Shown: piece by piece, positions 1 through 8,317 of the stretch
How the letters are laid out: each line of letters starts with the position of its first letter
Position numbering within the stretch: the first letter of the stretch is position 1
From: MedAcidi-G1 sp002294285
GTDB taxonomy: Bacteria; Actinomycetota; Acidimicrobiia; Acidimicrobiales; MedAcidi-G1
Direction: 5' to 3'
Assembly: GCA_963999645.1 (NCBI GenBank)
Contig: CAXEUY010000002.1
Span: forward strand, 95,540-159,539
Length of the DNA stretch: 64,000 nt
The notes under the pieces: model-generated
Told to the model about the DNA's origin: nothing
Seen by the model: the letters and a program-made list of their open reading frames with translations, nothing else
Databases searched by the model: none
Program-made: the position numbers and the translations under genes

Positions 1-1
1 T

Positions 2-172
2 TCTAAGGGTCACCCTATAGGTGCCACCGGTGTTGCGAATATTTATGAGGTTGCTACTCACTTGAGAGGAGAGGCCGGAGATAGACAGATTGAAGGCGCT
101 AAGGTCGGCTTAGCTCATGTAATAGGATTAGGTTCCTCATGTGGTATCCATATCTTAGAAAAAGCTTCCTAA
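2..172 (+). CDS. Thiolase family protein, C-terminal fragment
   Basis: The window opens inside this gene; only the last 56 codons are visible. The peptide contains the thiolase C-terminal motif GHPIGATG, whose His is a catalytic residue in thiolases, followed by LRGEAGDRQ and a closing GLGSSCGIHI segment. This pattern fits the SCP-x-like or 'thiolase domain-containing' group better than classical acetyl-CoA acetyltransferases, which end in CIGGGMG. It would act on acyl-CoA or acetoacyl-CoA substrates. It stops 12 bases before menA and may be co-transcribed with it. The substrate cannot be judged from this fragment. Confidence 0.85.
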   Translation, partial: SKGHPIGATGVANIYEVATHLRGEAGDRQIEGAKVGLAHVIGLGSSCGIHILEKAS

Positions 173-184
173 TCGCCAGCAAGT

Positions 185-1051
185 ATGTCTAATGTATGGG
201 TTGAAGGTGCACGTCCCAAGACTTTGTCAGCGGCAATACTGCCAGTTTTTTTAGGTACAGCTGCCGCCTTTAACGAAAGTTTTTCTATTCTTCCTGCTGT
301 TTTAGCTCTAATTATCGCGTTTGCTTTACAAATTGGCGTTAATTATGCAAATGATTATTCGGATGGAATTAAAGGAAGTGATGGAGAATCCAGGTCTGGG
401 CCTGCCCGTTTGGTTGGAAGTGGATTGGTTCCACCAGAGAAAGTGTTACGTGCGGCTATTTTTATGTTTACACTTTCCGCTGCATCAGGCTTGTGGCTTT
501 CTTTAATTTCAACACTTTGGCTAATACCAATCGGCATGGTTTGCATTTCTGCAGCTTGGTTTTATACAGGTGGATCTGCCCCTTACGGCTATAAAGCGTT
601 GGGTGAAGTATCGGTTTTCATTTTTTTTGGGTTAGTGGGAACGAACGGTAGTTTTTTTGTTCAAGTGGAAAGATTTTCGCTGCTTGCTTTCATCCTTAGT
701 TGCATAGCAGGCTTATTGTCTTGTGGCTTGATGATGATTAACAATTTGCGTGATTATCAAAATGATAGTGCGGTCGGAAAACAAACTCTTATCGTTTTAC
801 TCGGTGAAAATATGAGTAAGAAGTTGTTTTCAGTGATCATTTCCACGAGTCTTCTTTTAGGTGTTTTAGTTTCCTTTTGGCACCTCTGGGCACTGATAGT
901 TTTAGCTTCTGTCCCTCTTGTTTTTAAGATTCTAAAAATAGTCAATGAAGCAAAAGATTCCAAAACTTGGGCTCGAGCATTAAGACAGATGGGCATTTTA
1001 CAGATCCTTGTAGCTGCGTTACTTTCAGCGAGTCTCGTAATAACTGGTTAG
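185..1051 (+). CDS. menA: 1,4-dihydroxy-2-naphthoate polyprenyltransferase
   Basis: MenA attaches the isoprenoid chain to 1,4-dihydroxy-2-naphthoate in menaquinone synthesis, in the membrane. The 288-residue protein has about eight or nine hydrophobic segments and the two Asp-rich UbiA-family motifs, NYANDYSDG near residue 53 and NNLRDYQND near residue 188, which bind Mg-diphosphate. The N-terminal ARPKTLSAAILPV is typical of MenA rather than UbiA. The ATG lies 12 bases after the thiolase stop. The gene converges with menG, overlapping it by 4 bases, so two consecutive menaquinone steps sit tail to tail. Length is normal. Confidence 0.93.
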   Translation: MSNVWVEGARPKTLSAAILPVFLGTAAAFNESFSILPAVLALIIAFALQIGVNYANDYSDGIKGSDGESRSGPARLVGSGLVPPEKVLRAAIFMFTLSAASGLWLSLISTLWLIPIGMVCISAAWFYTGGSAPYGYKALGEVSVFIFFGLVGTNGSFFVQVERFSLLAFILSCIAGLLSCGLMMINNLRDYQNDSAVGKQTLIVLLGENMSKKLFSVIISTSLLLGVLVSFWHLWALIVLASVPLVFKILKIVNEAKDSKTWARALRQMGILQILVAALLSASLVITG

Positions 1052-1752
1052 TTTTCTTTTCTGGCAATTAAGAGTTGAGCAATCCCACCGGTAAGCTTCA
1101 TTTTTCTCACATCTGAAAAACCTTCGGTTTTAATCATTTCGATGAGTTCATTTTCGACCGGCAAATACACAGTTGAGCGTGGTAAGTACTGATATGCCTC
1201 TTTGTCAGAAAATATTTTGCCAATAACTGGTACTACTTTGTTGAAGTATAAAGAATGGCCTAGTCGAATGAAAACATTTTTCGGCTTATCCACTTCGAGA
1301 ATTGCCAGACGAGATCCCGATTTTAAAATCCTAGAAACTTCCTGCAAGAAGGGTCTTATGTCAGTGAAATTTCTGAGTGCAAAGCCACAGGTCACCCCGT
1401 CCAGGGAAGAGTCCATAAAGGGCATTTTGAGTGCGTCACCATTTATTAGGGGAGCTTTTGAATTAAATGAAGCGAGCATTCCTCGTGACAGGTCCAGTCC
1501 AATAGGTTTTGTTTCAGCTGCACGCAAAGTGCGACATAAATCTCCCGTTCCACATGCAACATCAAGAATCCTGCCACCCGGAGTCGGTTTCAGTTCCTCA
1601 ACCGTTTTCCTTCTCCATATAACATCAAGACCAAAAGTTATTAGTCGATTCATAATGTCATATCGCGGAGCGATTCGATCAAACATCGTCTTAACGGTTA
1701 ACTCTTTTTCGGATGGGTCAGGTAGAGCACCGTGGATTTTTTCTTTACTCAT
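1048..1752 (-). CDS. menG: Demethylmenaquinone methyltransferase
   Basis: This is a 234-residue class I SAM-dependent methyltransferase of the UbiE/MenG family, which makes menaquinone from demethylmenaquinone. The N-terminal FDRIAPRYDIMNRL and the SAM motif ILDVACGTGDL (near residue 62) are family signatures, as is the later EVSRILKSG. It faces menA, the preceding enzyme of the pathway, and overlaps its end by 4 bases. It directly abuts the small membrane-protein gene upstream. Whether it also methylates ubiquinone precursors is unlikely given the menaquinone context. Confidence 0.92.
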   Translation of the reverse strand: MSKEKIHGALPDPSEKELTVKTMFDRIAPRYDIMNRLITFGLDVIWRRKTVEELKPTPGGRILDVACGTGDLCRTLRAAETKPIGLDLSRGMLASFNSKAPLINGDALKMPFMDSSLDGVTCGFALRNFTDIRPFLQEVSRILKSGSRLAILEVDKPKNVFIRLGHSLYFNKVVPVIGKIFSDKEAYQYLPRSTVYLPVENELIEMIKTEGFSDVRKMKLTGGIAQLLIARKEN

Positions 1753-2085
1753 TTAGTTGAACCATATTTTTTGATATTCGCGACTCAAAGGATGGATTAA
1801 AAGTGCTAAAAGGGCTACAGGGAAAATAAGAGAAAAAAGTATTTCAAGTCCACCTGACTGTGCCGACAAACGTAACAACACAGAGGCAACAGAAGATGCC
1901 ACTGCAAGTTTCCAGGCAACTTTTTTATCATTCGCAATGCCGTACCCAGCCATAAGCATAGACACACCAATCAAAGCGAAAAATGAGCCCCTAGCGAGAT
2001 TGAAAACTCCTTCCATGTAAAGCAAAACGTTACCTAAAACAAGAGTTTGAGTTTGATATCTATTTATCCAGCGTCGAGATTGCAA
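1753..2085 (-). CDS. Small hypothetical membrane protein
   Basis: A 110-residue protein with three or four hydrophobic segments (residues about 15-30, 33-50, 56-75 and 80-98) separated by short polar turns. No named family is recognised. The frame opens with TTG preceded by an AAAGGA ribosome-binding-site-like sequence about 7 bases upstream; an internal ATG at residue 24 is the alternative start. Its stop abuts the menG start exactly, so the two are almost surely co-transcribed and it may be translationally coupled to menG. A link with quinone or membrane function is only suggested by this position. Confidence 0.6.
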   Translation of the reverse strand: MQSRRWINRYQTQTLVLGNVLLYMEGVFNLARGSFFALIGVSMLMAGYGIANDKKVAWKLAVASSVASVLLRLSAQSGGLEILFSLIFPVALLALLIHPLSREYQKIWFN

Positions 2086-2131
2086 CGTTTGTCCTTTGCT
2101 TAGGTGTCGTCAAAAGATATTCCGTAGGCTA

Positions 2132-2917
2132 TTAGCTTTGAGAGTCATCTTTGCGTATTACGCGATGAAAACATCTATTCGTGGATGAATGTTTAAAACC
2201 AATAGATTCATATATTTTAAGTGCTGCAAAATTGTCTGATTCGACATACAAAAAAGTTTCACGGATCTTTTGAGTCGACAACCATTCCAAACCTGATAAA
2301 GCTAACTGACGTCCTACACCAGCACCTTGAAAACTGGGGTCAACTGCAATAACGAAAATTTCTCCTTTGAGTTTTTTAGAAGAAGAACAGCAAGAACAAA
2401 ACTTTCCATGAATTTTCATCCAGCAGAATCCTCTAATCGTTTTGTTTTCTTCTAAAATTCGAAAACCCTCATCGAGGTGCCAAGCCTCTGATTGAGTGTC
2501 TTGCAAACGTTCTTCGGTCATTCCACTCTGTTCGGGGTGCCAGTCAAAGGCAGAGTTATTTATACGGATTATGTCTTGAACGTCAGAAGCAACAAAGCCT
2601 CGCGTCGTTACTTTTGAAGGGACAGCTGGCAGAGAACGAGACAAAATTTTCAAATCCCTAAATGGCAAGTAGCCGGCAGAAATAGGTATGGAATCAGATT
2701 CATCATCAACGTTTTCTATCCAGTATTCAATGTTGCCACCGCCAGCTATTGAAACAGTTTGAGCTGCAGCTTCGAGCATTCGTTGAGAGCGCTCTTTACT
2801 GACTTCCCGGATGTCTATATTCAAAATCCAAGTATCAATTTGTTTTTTATTCTGTCCGACTTCTTTTTTTATCAAAGTTGCATGATCTGTTCCATCGGAA
2901 ACAAGTAATTCTTCCAT
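2132..2917 (-). CDS. mshD: Mycothiol synthase (GNAT acetyltransferase)
   Basis: MshD acetylates Cys-GlcN-Ins in the last step of mycothiol synthesis. The C-terminal GNAT domain carries the family features: INNSAFDWHPEQSGMT near residue 120, GFCWMKIH near 166, and the acetyl-CoA-binding stretch VDPSFQGAGVGRQLALSGLE near 195. At 261 residues it is shorter than the roughly 300-residue mycobacterial enzyme, the shortfall being in the degenerate N-terminal GNAT half. It is divergent from nth with a 40-base gap. Mycothiol is characteristic of Actinobacteria, so this gene is strong taxonomic evidence. A different GNAT with this HPEQ motif is unlikely. Confidence 0.85.
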   Translation of the reverse strand: MEELLVSDGTDHATLIKKEVGQNKKQIDTWILNIDIREVSKERSQRMLEAAAQTVSIAGGGNIEYWIENVDDESDSIPISAGYLPFRDLKILSRSLPAVPSKVTTRGFVASDVQDIIRINNSAFDWHPEQSGMTEERLQDTQSEAWHLDEGFRILEENKTIRGFCWMKIHGKFCSCCSSSKKLKGEIFVIAVDPSFQGAGVGRQLALSGLEWLSTQKIRETFLYVESDNFAALKIYESIGFKHSSTNRCFHRVIRKDDSQS

Positions 2918-2963
2918 TAACCAAAATGTTACTGGAGAGAATGAAAGACGCTACGGTTTGGGG

Positions 2964-3605
2964 ATGGGGATACCAAGATCACCTAAAGGGCGAGCACGAG
3001 AAACACACACGAGGTTGGGATTGGAATATCCTGATGCAAAGTGTGAATTAGATCACAAAAATTCGTTTGAATTGTTAGCCGCTACTATTTTGTCTGCGCA
3101 GTGTACCGATAAGAGAGTGAATATGGTAACACCTGACCTTTTCCGTGAATTCCCAGACGCTGAATCTTTAGCAGAAGCTAGTGAAATTAGAGTTCAAGAG
3201 CTTGTCAGGTCCACCGGGTTTTATATTAATAAAACTAAGAGCCTCTTAGGAATGGCCCAATCTTTAGTCGACAAGCATGGAGGTTTAGTTCCTTCTTCGA
3301 TGAAAGAACTGACTGCCTTGCCTGGTGTTGGTAGAAAAACTGCAAATGTCGTAAGGAGTGTTGCCATGGACCTTCCTGGACTGCCTGTAGATACCCATGT
3401 AGGACGTCTTTCACGACGGATAGGAATAACGCAAGAGACCGATCCAGTGAAAGTGGAAATGGAACTTAATCCGATGGTTCCAGCAGCAGAAAGAGGACTG
3501 TTTAGTTTGAGATTGATTCTTCATGGGCGAAGGGTTTGTTCTAGCAGGAAACCAATGTGTGAAGATTGTTCTTTAAATGACTTCTGCGCCAGTTCAGAAA
3601 TTTGA
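2964..3605 (+). CDS. nth: Endonuclease III, DNA glycosylase/AP lyase
   Basis: Nth removes oxidised pyrimidines and cleaves AP sites in base excision repair. The helix-hairpin-helix LPGVGRKTANVV carries the catalytic Lys, and VDTHVGRLSRR carries the catalytic Asp. The C-terminus has the complete 4Fe-4S ligand set in the pattern C-x6-C-x2-C-x5-C (VCSSRKPMCEDCSLNDFC). ATG at 2964 was chosen as start; an in-frame TTG at 2958 is possible and would add two residues. The gene is followed by a G+C-rich hairpin region and a terminator. Confidence 0.94.
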   Translation: MGIPRSPKGRARETHTRLGLEYPDAKCELDHKNSFELLAATILSAQCTDKRVNMVTPDLFREFPDAESLAEASEIRVQELVRSTGFYINKTKSLLGMAQSLVDKHGGLVPSSMKELTALPGVGRKTANVVRSVAMDLPGLPVDTHVGRLSRRIGITQETDPVKVEMELNPMVPAAERGLFSLRLILHGRRVCSSRKPMCEDCSLNDFCASSEI

Positions 3606-3652
3606 AATGTTCAATTTGGTAAAAATTTTCTTGTACGTGTAATTTTGGTTAT

Positions 3653-3699
3653 CCGGGTACCGCAACCCGGTTTGGCGAGAATCGGGTTCCCGCCACCCG
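3653..3699 (+). other. G+C-rich double-hairpin segment, possible structured RNA or repeat
   Basis: Two short inverted repeats sit in tandem: CCGGGT/ACCCGG (3653-3658 with 3665-3670) and CGGGT/ACCCG (3683-3687 with 3695-3699). The arms are similar, so alternative pairings between the two hairpins are possible. The stretch is clearly richer in G+C than its surroundings and lies between nth and its terminator. It could be mRNA-stabilising structure, a small RNA, or a dispersed intergenic repeat. Only the base-pairing is seen directly. Confidence 0.4.
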
Positions 3700-3711
3700 C
3701 CTCGCTCGCTC

Positions 3712-3737
3712 GGCGCCCTTATGGGGCGCTGAGCTTT
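3712..3737 (+). terminator. Rho-independent terminator after nth
   Basis: A stem GCGCCC/GGGCGC (3713-3718 with 3724-3729) with a five-base loop is followed by CTGAGCTTTTTA. Orientation fits termination of nth transcription. The T tract starts a few bases after the stem, which is slightly offset from an ideal terminator. On the minus strand there is no T tract, so it would not serve the opposing small gene. Confidence 0.7.
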
Positions 3738-3932
3738 TTATAGATCCTTTGAGAGGTGTTCCAACTCACGTAGAGCTCCACGTAGGTGTCTTTCGGTTTC
3801 GAGTAAATTGCGTTGAGTACCGTCTATTTCAGTCGAAGTCGAAGATTTATCATTTATTTCAACCAATGAATCTAATAATGATTGAAGCTGCGTTTTTAGT
3901 GAGGACAACTCTGCTTTTGAAATTATTTGCAC
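3738..3932 (-). CDS. Small coiled-coil protein, hypothetical
   Basis: A minus-strand frame encodes about 64 residues with heptad-like hydrophobic spacing, for example SSLKTQLQSLLDSLVEIN and the C-terminal RHLRGALRELEHLSKDL. This looks like a genuine helical coiled coil. The frame is open further upstream to 3989 (83 residues), but that extra part is Cys/Trp-rich and unlike the rest, so a GTG at 3932 with GGAG 11 bases upstream was preferred. It is divergent from hisD. No family is recognised and the gene could be spurious, though the composition argues for it. Confidence 0.45.
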   Translation of the reverse strand: MQIISKAELSSLKTQLQSLLDSLVEINDKSSTSTEIDGTQRNLLETERHLRGALRELEHLSKDL

Positions 3933-4015
3933 GACTAATCTTGCTCCAGTAAGGAAAAATATACAACACCATAATTCGTTACTTCTCATGCTCAGCTAGG
4001 AGGTAGCGTAATGTA

Positions 4016-5305
4016 ATGCTCAAGAGAATTGATTTACGAGGAAAAAAGGTTGATCTAACAGATTTCTTACCTGTAGCAGACCTTGCTGAAGAGTCAGCCA
4101 TTTCAGCAGTGAGAGCAATCATCGATCAAGTAAAGAGTGAAGGCGATGAAGCTTTACGTTCTTTAACTCAAGAATTTGACGGGGTTACTTTGGAAGAGAT
4201 AGAGGTCGAACAGGATAGTTTAGAAAGTGCTTACAATTCTGTGTCTCCAGAGTTGCGGGACGCACTTGAGGTCTCAGCGGAAGCGATAGTTCAATATCAG
4301 AATACTCAGTTAAATGCCCACACTACTCTTGAAGACAGAGGACTGACTATTGAGACATTTGGAAAACCGGTTGCTAGCGCCGGATGCTATGTTCCTGGTG
4401 GTTTAGCTTCTTACCCTTCGACATTGTTGATGACCGCTTTGGTTGCACGTGTAGCAGGAGTCGAAAGAGTCGTCGTAACAGTCCCTCCAGCCGGCAAGGA
4501 AGGAATTCCAAAAGAAACCTTAGCTGCTGCTTTTGTTGCGAAAGTTGATTCAGTCTATTCAGTAGGTGGAGCCCAAGCGATAGCAGCGCTGGCCTATGGA
4601 ACAGAAACGGTTAAACCGGTTGATGTGATAGTTGGTCCGGGAAATATTTATGTTTCCTTGGCGAAGCAAGAAGTGTCAGGAAAAGTTGGGGTTCCTGCTT
4701 CTTTTGCCGGACCCTCAGAAATAGTAATTATTGCTGACTCTACTACACCCGCCGATTTTGTTGCAGTTGATCTTGCTGTTCAAGCAGAACATGGACCAGG
4801 GGGTAAATCATGGCTTGTAACAACAGATGAAAATCTCGCTAACGAAGTAGAAAGTGAATTAGAAGACCTGCTTTTCAAGTCTTCTAGGAGTGAGAGTATT
4901 AAATCTACTTTTGAGACTGGTGGCTATTGTGTTTTGGTGGATGATTTAGGTCATGCGGTTGAAATTGTGGATACAGTTTCGCCGGAACATCTACAGATCA
5001 TGACTGAAAAACCAAATGAGTTGTCAAAAAAGATTTCAAACGCAGGCGCCATATTTTGTGGCGAATGGTCACCTGCTTCATTGGGTGATTATTTAGCTGG
5101 GCCTAGTCATGTGCTTCCAACAGCTGGAACTGCGAGATTTGCGGGTGCGCTAACTGTAAACGATTTCATCAGGGATATGCATGTCATTACTAGCTCAAAG
5201 GAAGCTTTAAACCGTTTAGGACCACATGTTATAAATCTTGCTGAAGCTGAAGGTCTCCCAACTCACGCCGACTCTATTAGGTTGAGGGTGAAAGATGATG
5301 AGTAA
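4016..5305 (+). CDS. hisD: Histidinol dehydrogenase
   Basis: HisD carries out the final two oxidations from L-histidinol to L-histidine in the cytoplasm. The 429-residue length is usual for the family. Recognisable blocks are GCYVPGGLASYPST near residue 121, VGGAQAIAALAYGT near 182, VGPGNIYV, and the zinc/substrate-binding region AEHGPGGKSW near 258 and SPEHLQI near 322. A strong AGGAGG at 3999 precedes the ATG at 4016; a nearer ATG at 4011 is followed at once by TAA and cannot be used. It begins the his-trp operon and overlaps hisC by 11 bases. Confidence 0.97.
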   Translation: MLKRIDLRGKKVDLTDFLPVADLAEESAISAVRAIIDQVKSEGDEALRSLTQEFDGVTLEEIEVEQDSLESAYNSVSPELRDALEVSAEAIVQYQNTQLNAHTTLEDRGLTIETFGKPVASAGCYVPGGLASYPSTLLMTALVARVAGVERVVVTVPPAGKEGIPKETLAAAFVAKVDSVYSVGGAQAIAALAYGTETVKPVDVIVGPGNIYVSLAKQEVSGKVGVPASFAGPSEIVIIADSTTPADFVAVDLAVQAEHGPGGKSWLVTTDENLANEVESELEDLLFKSSRSESIKSTFETGGYCVLVDDLGHAVEIVDTVSPEHLQIMTEKPNELSKKISNAGAIFCGEWSPASLGDYLAGPSHVLPTAGTARFAGALTVNDFIRDMHVITSSKEALNRLGPHVINLAEAEGLPTHADSIRLRVKDDE

Positions 5306-6377
5306 AAAACCTTTAGTGCGCGATGACCTTAATATTTTAAAAGGATATCATTCTCCACAACTCGACGTCCCAGTCAAATTAAACACCAATGAGTCTCCTT
5401 TTTCCCTCCCTGACGGGTTTCTGGAAGAATTAAGCTCAGCGTTAGAAAAACTTGATCTAAACCGTTATCCAAAACGAGATGCAAATGAACTATGTCTTTC
5501 TATAGCAGAAAGAGAATCTTTGAATGAAAAGCAAGTTTTTGCTGCAAATGGTTCCAATGAAATAATACAGTCGATATTTTTGGCTTTTGGTGGGCATAAC
5601 CGTTCCGTACTTATTTTTGAACCGACTTATGCGATGCATTCACAGATTGCAAAAATCACTGGAACTCGAGTTGTCAGTGGTCTGCGGGAAATTGATTTTC
5701 AAGTTAATGCTGATGCTGCTCTCAGATTAATCGACAAAGAAAAGCCAGAAATTGTTTTTCTTTGTTCTCCTAACAACCCAACTGGCAATTTGGAGAGCGA
5801 GGCTCTAATCAAGTCTATTCTTGCAAAGTTAAATGATTCCGGAGGCTTATTGGTGCTGGATGAGGCATACAAAGAATTTGCAAACCAATCTTTGTCCCTC
5901 ACCGTTGATGAAGGTTCAAACCTTATATTTCTAAGAACCTTTTCAAAGGTTTGGAAATTAGCAGGTATACGCCTTGGTTATTTATTAGCTCCTGAATGGT
6001 GTATTGACGAGATAAAAAATGTTTCCTTGCCCTATCACCTTGATTCAATAAAACAAAAAGCAGGTGTGCTTGCTTTAAAACATGAAAACGAGATGCTTGC
6101 GCAATTGGAGAACGTTAAAGAGGAAAAAAATCGAGTCTATGAAAATCTTCTTGATTTCTCAGTAAATGTTTGGCCCTCGGAAGCTAATTTCTTATTATTC
6201 AAGCCCAATGAGATTGATGGATATAAATTGTGGAGTGATCTTTTCGAAAAGGGAGTTTTGGTTCGAGATTGTTCTAGTTGGGAAGGTTTAGAGGGTTGTT
6301 TAAGAGTTACGATCGGCAACCCAGAAGAGAATACAAGGTTCTTGGAAGCACTTCAGGAGATTTTAAATAATGGATAG
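5295..6377 (+). CDS. hisC: Histidinol-phosphate aminotransferase
   Basis: A PLP-dependent fold-type I aminotransferase converting imidazole-acetol phosphate to histidinol phosphate. Key motifs are LNTNESPF near residue 28, the CSPNNPTGN cofactor region, LDEAYKEF, and the Schiff-base Lys in RTFSKVWKLAGIRLGY near residue 218. Length of 360 is typical. The start is the first of two consecutive ATG codons (5295 or 5298) lying inside the end of hisD; the 11-base overlap implies coupled translation. It overlaps hisB by 8 bases. Confidence 0.96.
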   Translation: MMSKKPLVRDDLNILKGYHSPQLDVPVKLNTNESPFSLPDGFLEELSSALEKLDLNRYPKRDANELCLSIAERESLNEKQVFAANGSNEIIQSIFLAFGGHNRSVLIFEPTYAMHSQIAKITGTRVVSGLREIDFQVNADAALRLIDKEKPEIVFLCSPNNPTGNLESEALIKSILAKLNDSGGLLVLDEAYKEFANQSLSLTVDEGSNLIFLRTFSKVWKLAGIRLGYLLAPEWCIDEIKNVSLPYHLDSIKQKAGVLALKHENEMLAQLENVKEEKNRVYENLLDFSVNVWPSEANFLLFKPNEIDGYKLWSDLFEKGVLVRDCSSWEGLEGCLRVTIGNPEENTRFLEALQEILNNG

Positions 6378-6957
6378 AAAAGCAACAATTGAAAGAAATA
6401 CAAAAGAGACTACGATCTCTGTAACTCTCGATCTAGAGGGTGGGGAGTCAGCTGTTGAAACCGGCATACCTTTTTTCAACCACATGCTAGATCAGCTAGC
6501 AAAGCATTCGGGCATAGGTCTCTTAGTGAAGTCAGATGGAGATCTAGAGGTAGATGCGCACCACACGGTTGAAGATGTCGGAATTTCGATAGGGGAAGCA
6601 TTAAATAGTGCACTCGGCGAAAAATTGGGAATTAGAAGATTTGCATCTGTTAGTGTTCCCTTGGATGAAGCGCTAGTTGATGTGGCTCTAGATATTTCCG
6701 GAAGAGCTTTTTGTAATTATGAAATAGATTTTCCCGGTGAGAAGATATTAGGTGATCCGCCATTTGATCCACAGCTAGTAGAGGAATTTTGGAGAGCTTT
6801 TACGGCAACATCAAAAGTAACTTTGCATATTTCACTGGTAAGAGGTAAAAACACTCACCACATAATCGAAGCGACCTTTAAAGGCGTTGCTCGAGCTTTG
6901 AGGGATGCCATAAAAATTGAGAGCAGTGACCTTCCTTCCACCAAGGGATCCTTATGA
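6370..6957 (+). CDS. hisB: Imidazoleglycerol-phosphate dehydratase
   Basis: A manganese enzyme that dehydrates imidazole-glycerol phosphate. The metal-binding His-rich motifs DAHHTVEDVGI (near residue 62) and KNTHHIIEATFKG (near 162) and the block GIPFFNHML are all intact. At 195 residues it is the monofunctional form, without the histidinol phosphatase domain found in enterobacterial HisB. A separate phosphatase is therefore needed and is not in this window. It overlaps hisC by 8 bases and hisH by 4 bases. Confidence 0.97.
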   Translation: MDRKATIERNTKETTISVTLDLEGGESAVETGIPFFNHMLDQLAKHSGIGLLVKSDGDLEVDAHHTVEDVGISIGEALNSALGEKLGIRRFASVSVPLDEALVDVALDISGRAFCNYEIDFPGEKILGDPPFDPQLVEEFWRAFTATSKVTLHISLVRGKNTHHIIEATFKGVARALRDAIKIESSDLPSTKGSL

Positions 6958-7589
6958 CTTCTAAACCATCAGTCGCTGTATTTGACTATGGGATAGGAAA
7001 CTTGAGATCAGCGGAAAAAGCTCTTCAATTTGTTGGAGCAAATGCGACTTTAACAAGTGATGAAAAAATTTTAAGGGACTCAGATGGGGTCGTTCTACCA
7101 GGCGTTGGAGCTTTCGGTAGATGTGTAGAAGCACTTGAAGACAGTGGCCTTTTTGATGTAGCGGCCTCTCTAGCAAAAGAAGCTACTCAGGGAGGCAAGC
7201 CTTTTTTGGGTATTTGCGTTGGCATGCAGCTGCTATATAAAGGCAGTGATGAGTCTTCTGAAAAGAGAGGTCTAGGAATCATTGAGGAGCAAATACAAGT
7301 GATATCAGGGGATGTAAAAATTCCTCAGATGCAGTGGAATAAATTGAGGTCTGATTTTCTTCATCCAATGTTTGCTGGACTCGAAAAAGACCCTTGGGTG
7401 TATTTCGTGCACAGTTATGCAGCACCGATAACTGAAGAATCCATCGCTTTTTGTGATTACGGAACCAAAATTAATGCTGCTGTAGCTACAAAAAACCTTT
7501 GGGCTACACAATTCCACCCAGAGAAATCTGGGAATACGGGCCTTTTATTATTGAAAAACTTTTTGAATCTTTTAAGAGCAGAAAAATGA
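6954..7589 (+). CDS. hisH: Imidazole glycerol phosphate synthase, glutaminase subunit
   Basis: HisH is the class I glutamine amidotransferase that feeds ammonia to HisF. The nucleophile Cys lies in FLGICVGMQLL near residue 84, and the His/Glu partners in TQFHPEKSG near residue 186. The GNLRSAEKAL and LPGVGAFG segments are typical. Length is 211 residues, normal for the family. The start overlaps hisB by ATGA and its stop overlaps hisA by ATGA, so hisB-hisH-hisA-hisF are tightly coupled. Confidence 0.97.
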   Translation: MTSKPSVAVFDYGIGNLRSAEKALQFVGANATLTSDEKILRDSDGVVLPGVGAFGRCVEALEDSGLFDVAASLAKEATQGGKPFLGICVGMQLLYKGSDESSEKRGLGIIEEQIQVISGDVKIPQMQWNKLRSDFLHPMFAGLEKDPWVYFVHSYAAPITEESIAFCDYGTKINAAVATKNLWATQFHPEKSGNTGLLLLKNFLNLLRAEK

Positions 7590-8317
7590 AAAAAGTACTT
7601 TTCCCGGCCATAGACATAATAGATGGCAAGTGTGTGCGTCTTTTACGCGGAGAATACTCCGAGGAAAAGAAATACAACGATGATCCAGTTGCTCAAGCGT
7701 TGGATTTCCAAGAAGCTGGAGTTTCTTGGATTCATTTAGTTGATTTAGATGCAGCACGAACCGGGCTTGTGAAAAATGGAAGGATAATAGAGAAGATTGC
7801 TTCGCGTTTAGATGTTCCTATTCAAGTAGGGGGCGGAGTTCGGACTTTAAAAACAGCAAAGACACTTTACGATTGTGGGATAGAGCGAATCGTGCTGGGA
7901 ACAGCTGCTGTAGAAAATCCAACTTTGGTTGAAAAAGTGTCGTCATTTGGAAGAGTGGCTATCGGAGTTGACTTACGCGAAGGCAAAGTGGCCGTCAACG
8001 GATGGCAGACTTCAACTGAAATCTCCTTTAGTGAACTTTCTAACCGATTCGAAAAAACAGATATAGATGCATACATTGTTACGCACATCGAACGAGATGG
8101 AACTATGGAAGGCCCAGAAATCGACTCTTATAGAGATTTACTTGGGAAAACTACAAAAGACGTCATTGCCTCCGGGGGTGTTGGCTCGATAATCGACTTA
8201 GAAAATTTGTCCAATCTGACTGTGGATGGAAAAAGCCTAAATGGAGTCATTGTGGGTCGCGCACTATATGAGGGTTCCATTTCTTTAGAGCAAGCCTTGA
8301 AAGCATTTGAAAAATGA
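7586..8317 (+). CDS. hisA: ProFAR isomerase (HisA)
   Basis: A (beta/alpha)8 barrel that isomerises ProFAR to PRFAR. The start is the ATG at 7586 overlapping the hisH stop; the frame is open to 7499 but the extra residues only mirror hisH. The protein is then 243 residues. FPAIDIIDGKCVRLLRGEY holds the catalytic Asp of strand 1, followed by QVGGGVR and VTHIERDGTMEGP with the second Asp. In many Actinobacteria this protein is the bifunctional PriA that also replaces TrpF. Here a separate trpF exists 4 kb downstream, so a monofunctional HisA is more likely. Confidence 0.95.
   Translation: MKKVLFPAIDIIDGKCVRLLRGEYSEEKKYNDDPVAQALDFQEAGVSWIHLVDLDAARTGLVKNGRIIEKIASRLDVPIQVGGGVRTLKTAKTLYDCGIERIVLGTAAVENPTLVEKVSSFGRVAIGVDLREGKVAVNGWQTSTEISFSELSNRFEKTDIDAYIVTHIERDGTMEGPEIDSYRDLLGKTTKDVIASGGVGSIIDLENLSNLTVDGKSLNGVIVGRALYEGSISLEQALKAFEK

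Noticed and set aside
1202..1756. 184-residue open frame on the plus strand
   Set aside because: It is antisense to menG, which has complete family motifs; the frame is a shadow.
7499..7585. N-terminal extension of hisA
   Set aside because: The extra residues mirror hisH; the barrel starts at the ATG at 7586, which overlaps the hisH stop by ATGA.
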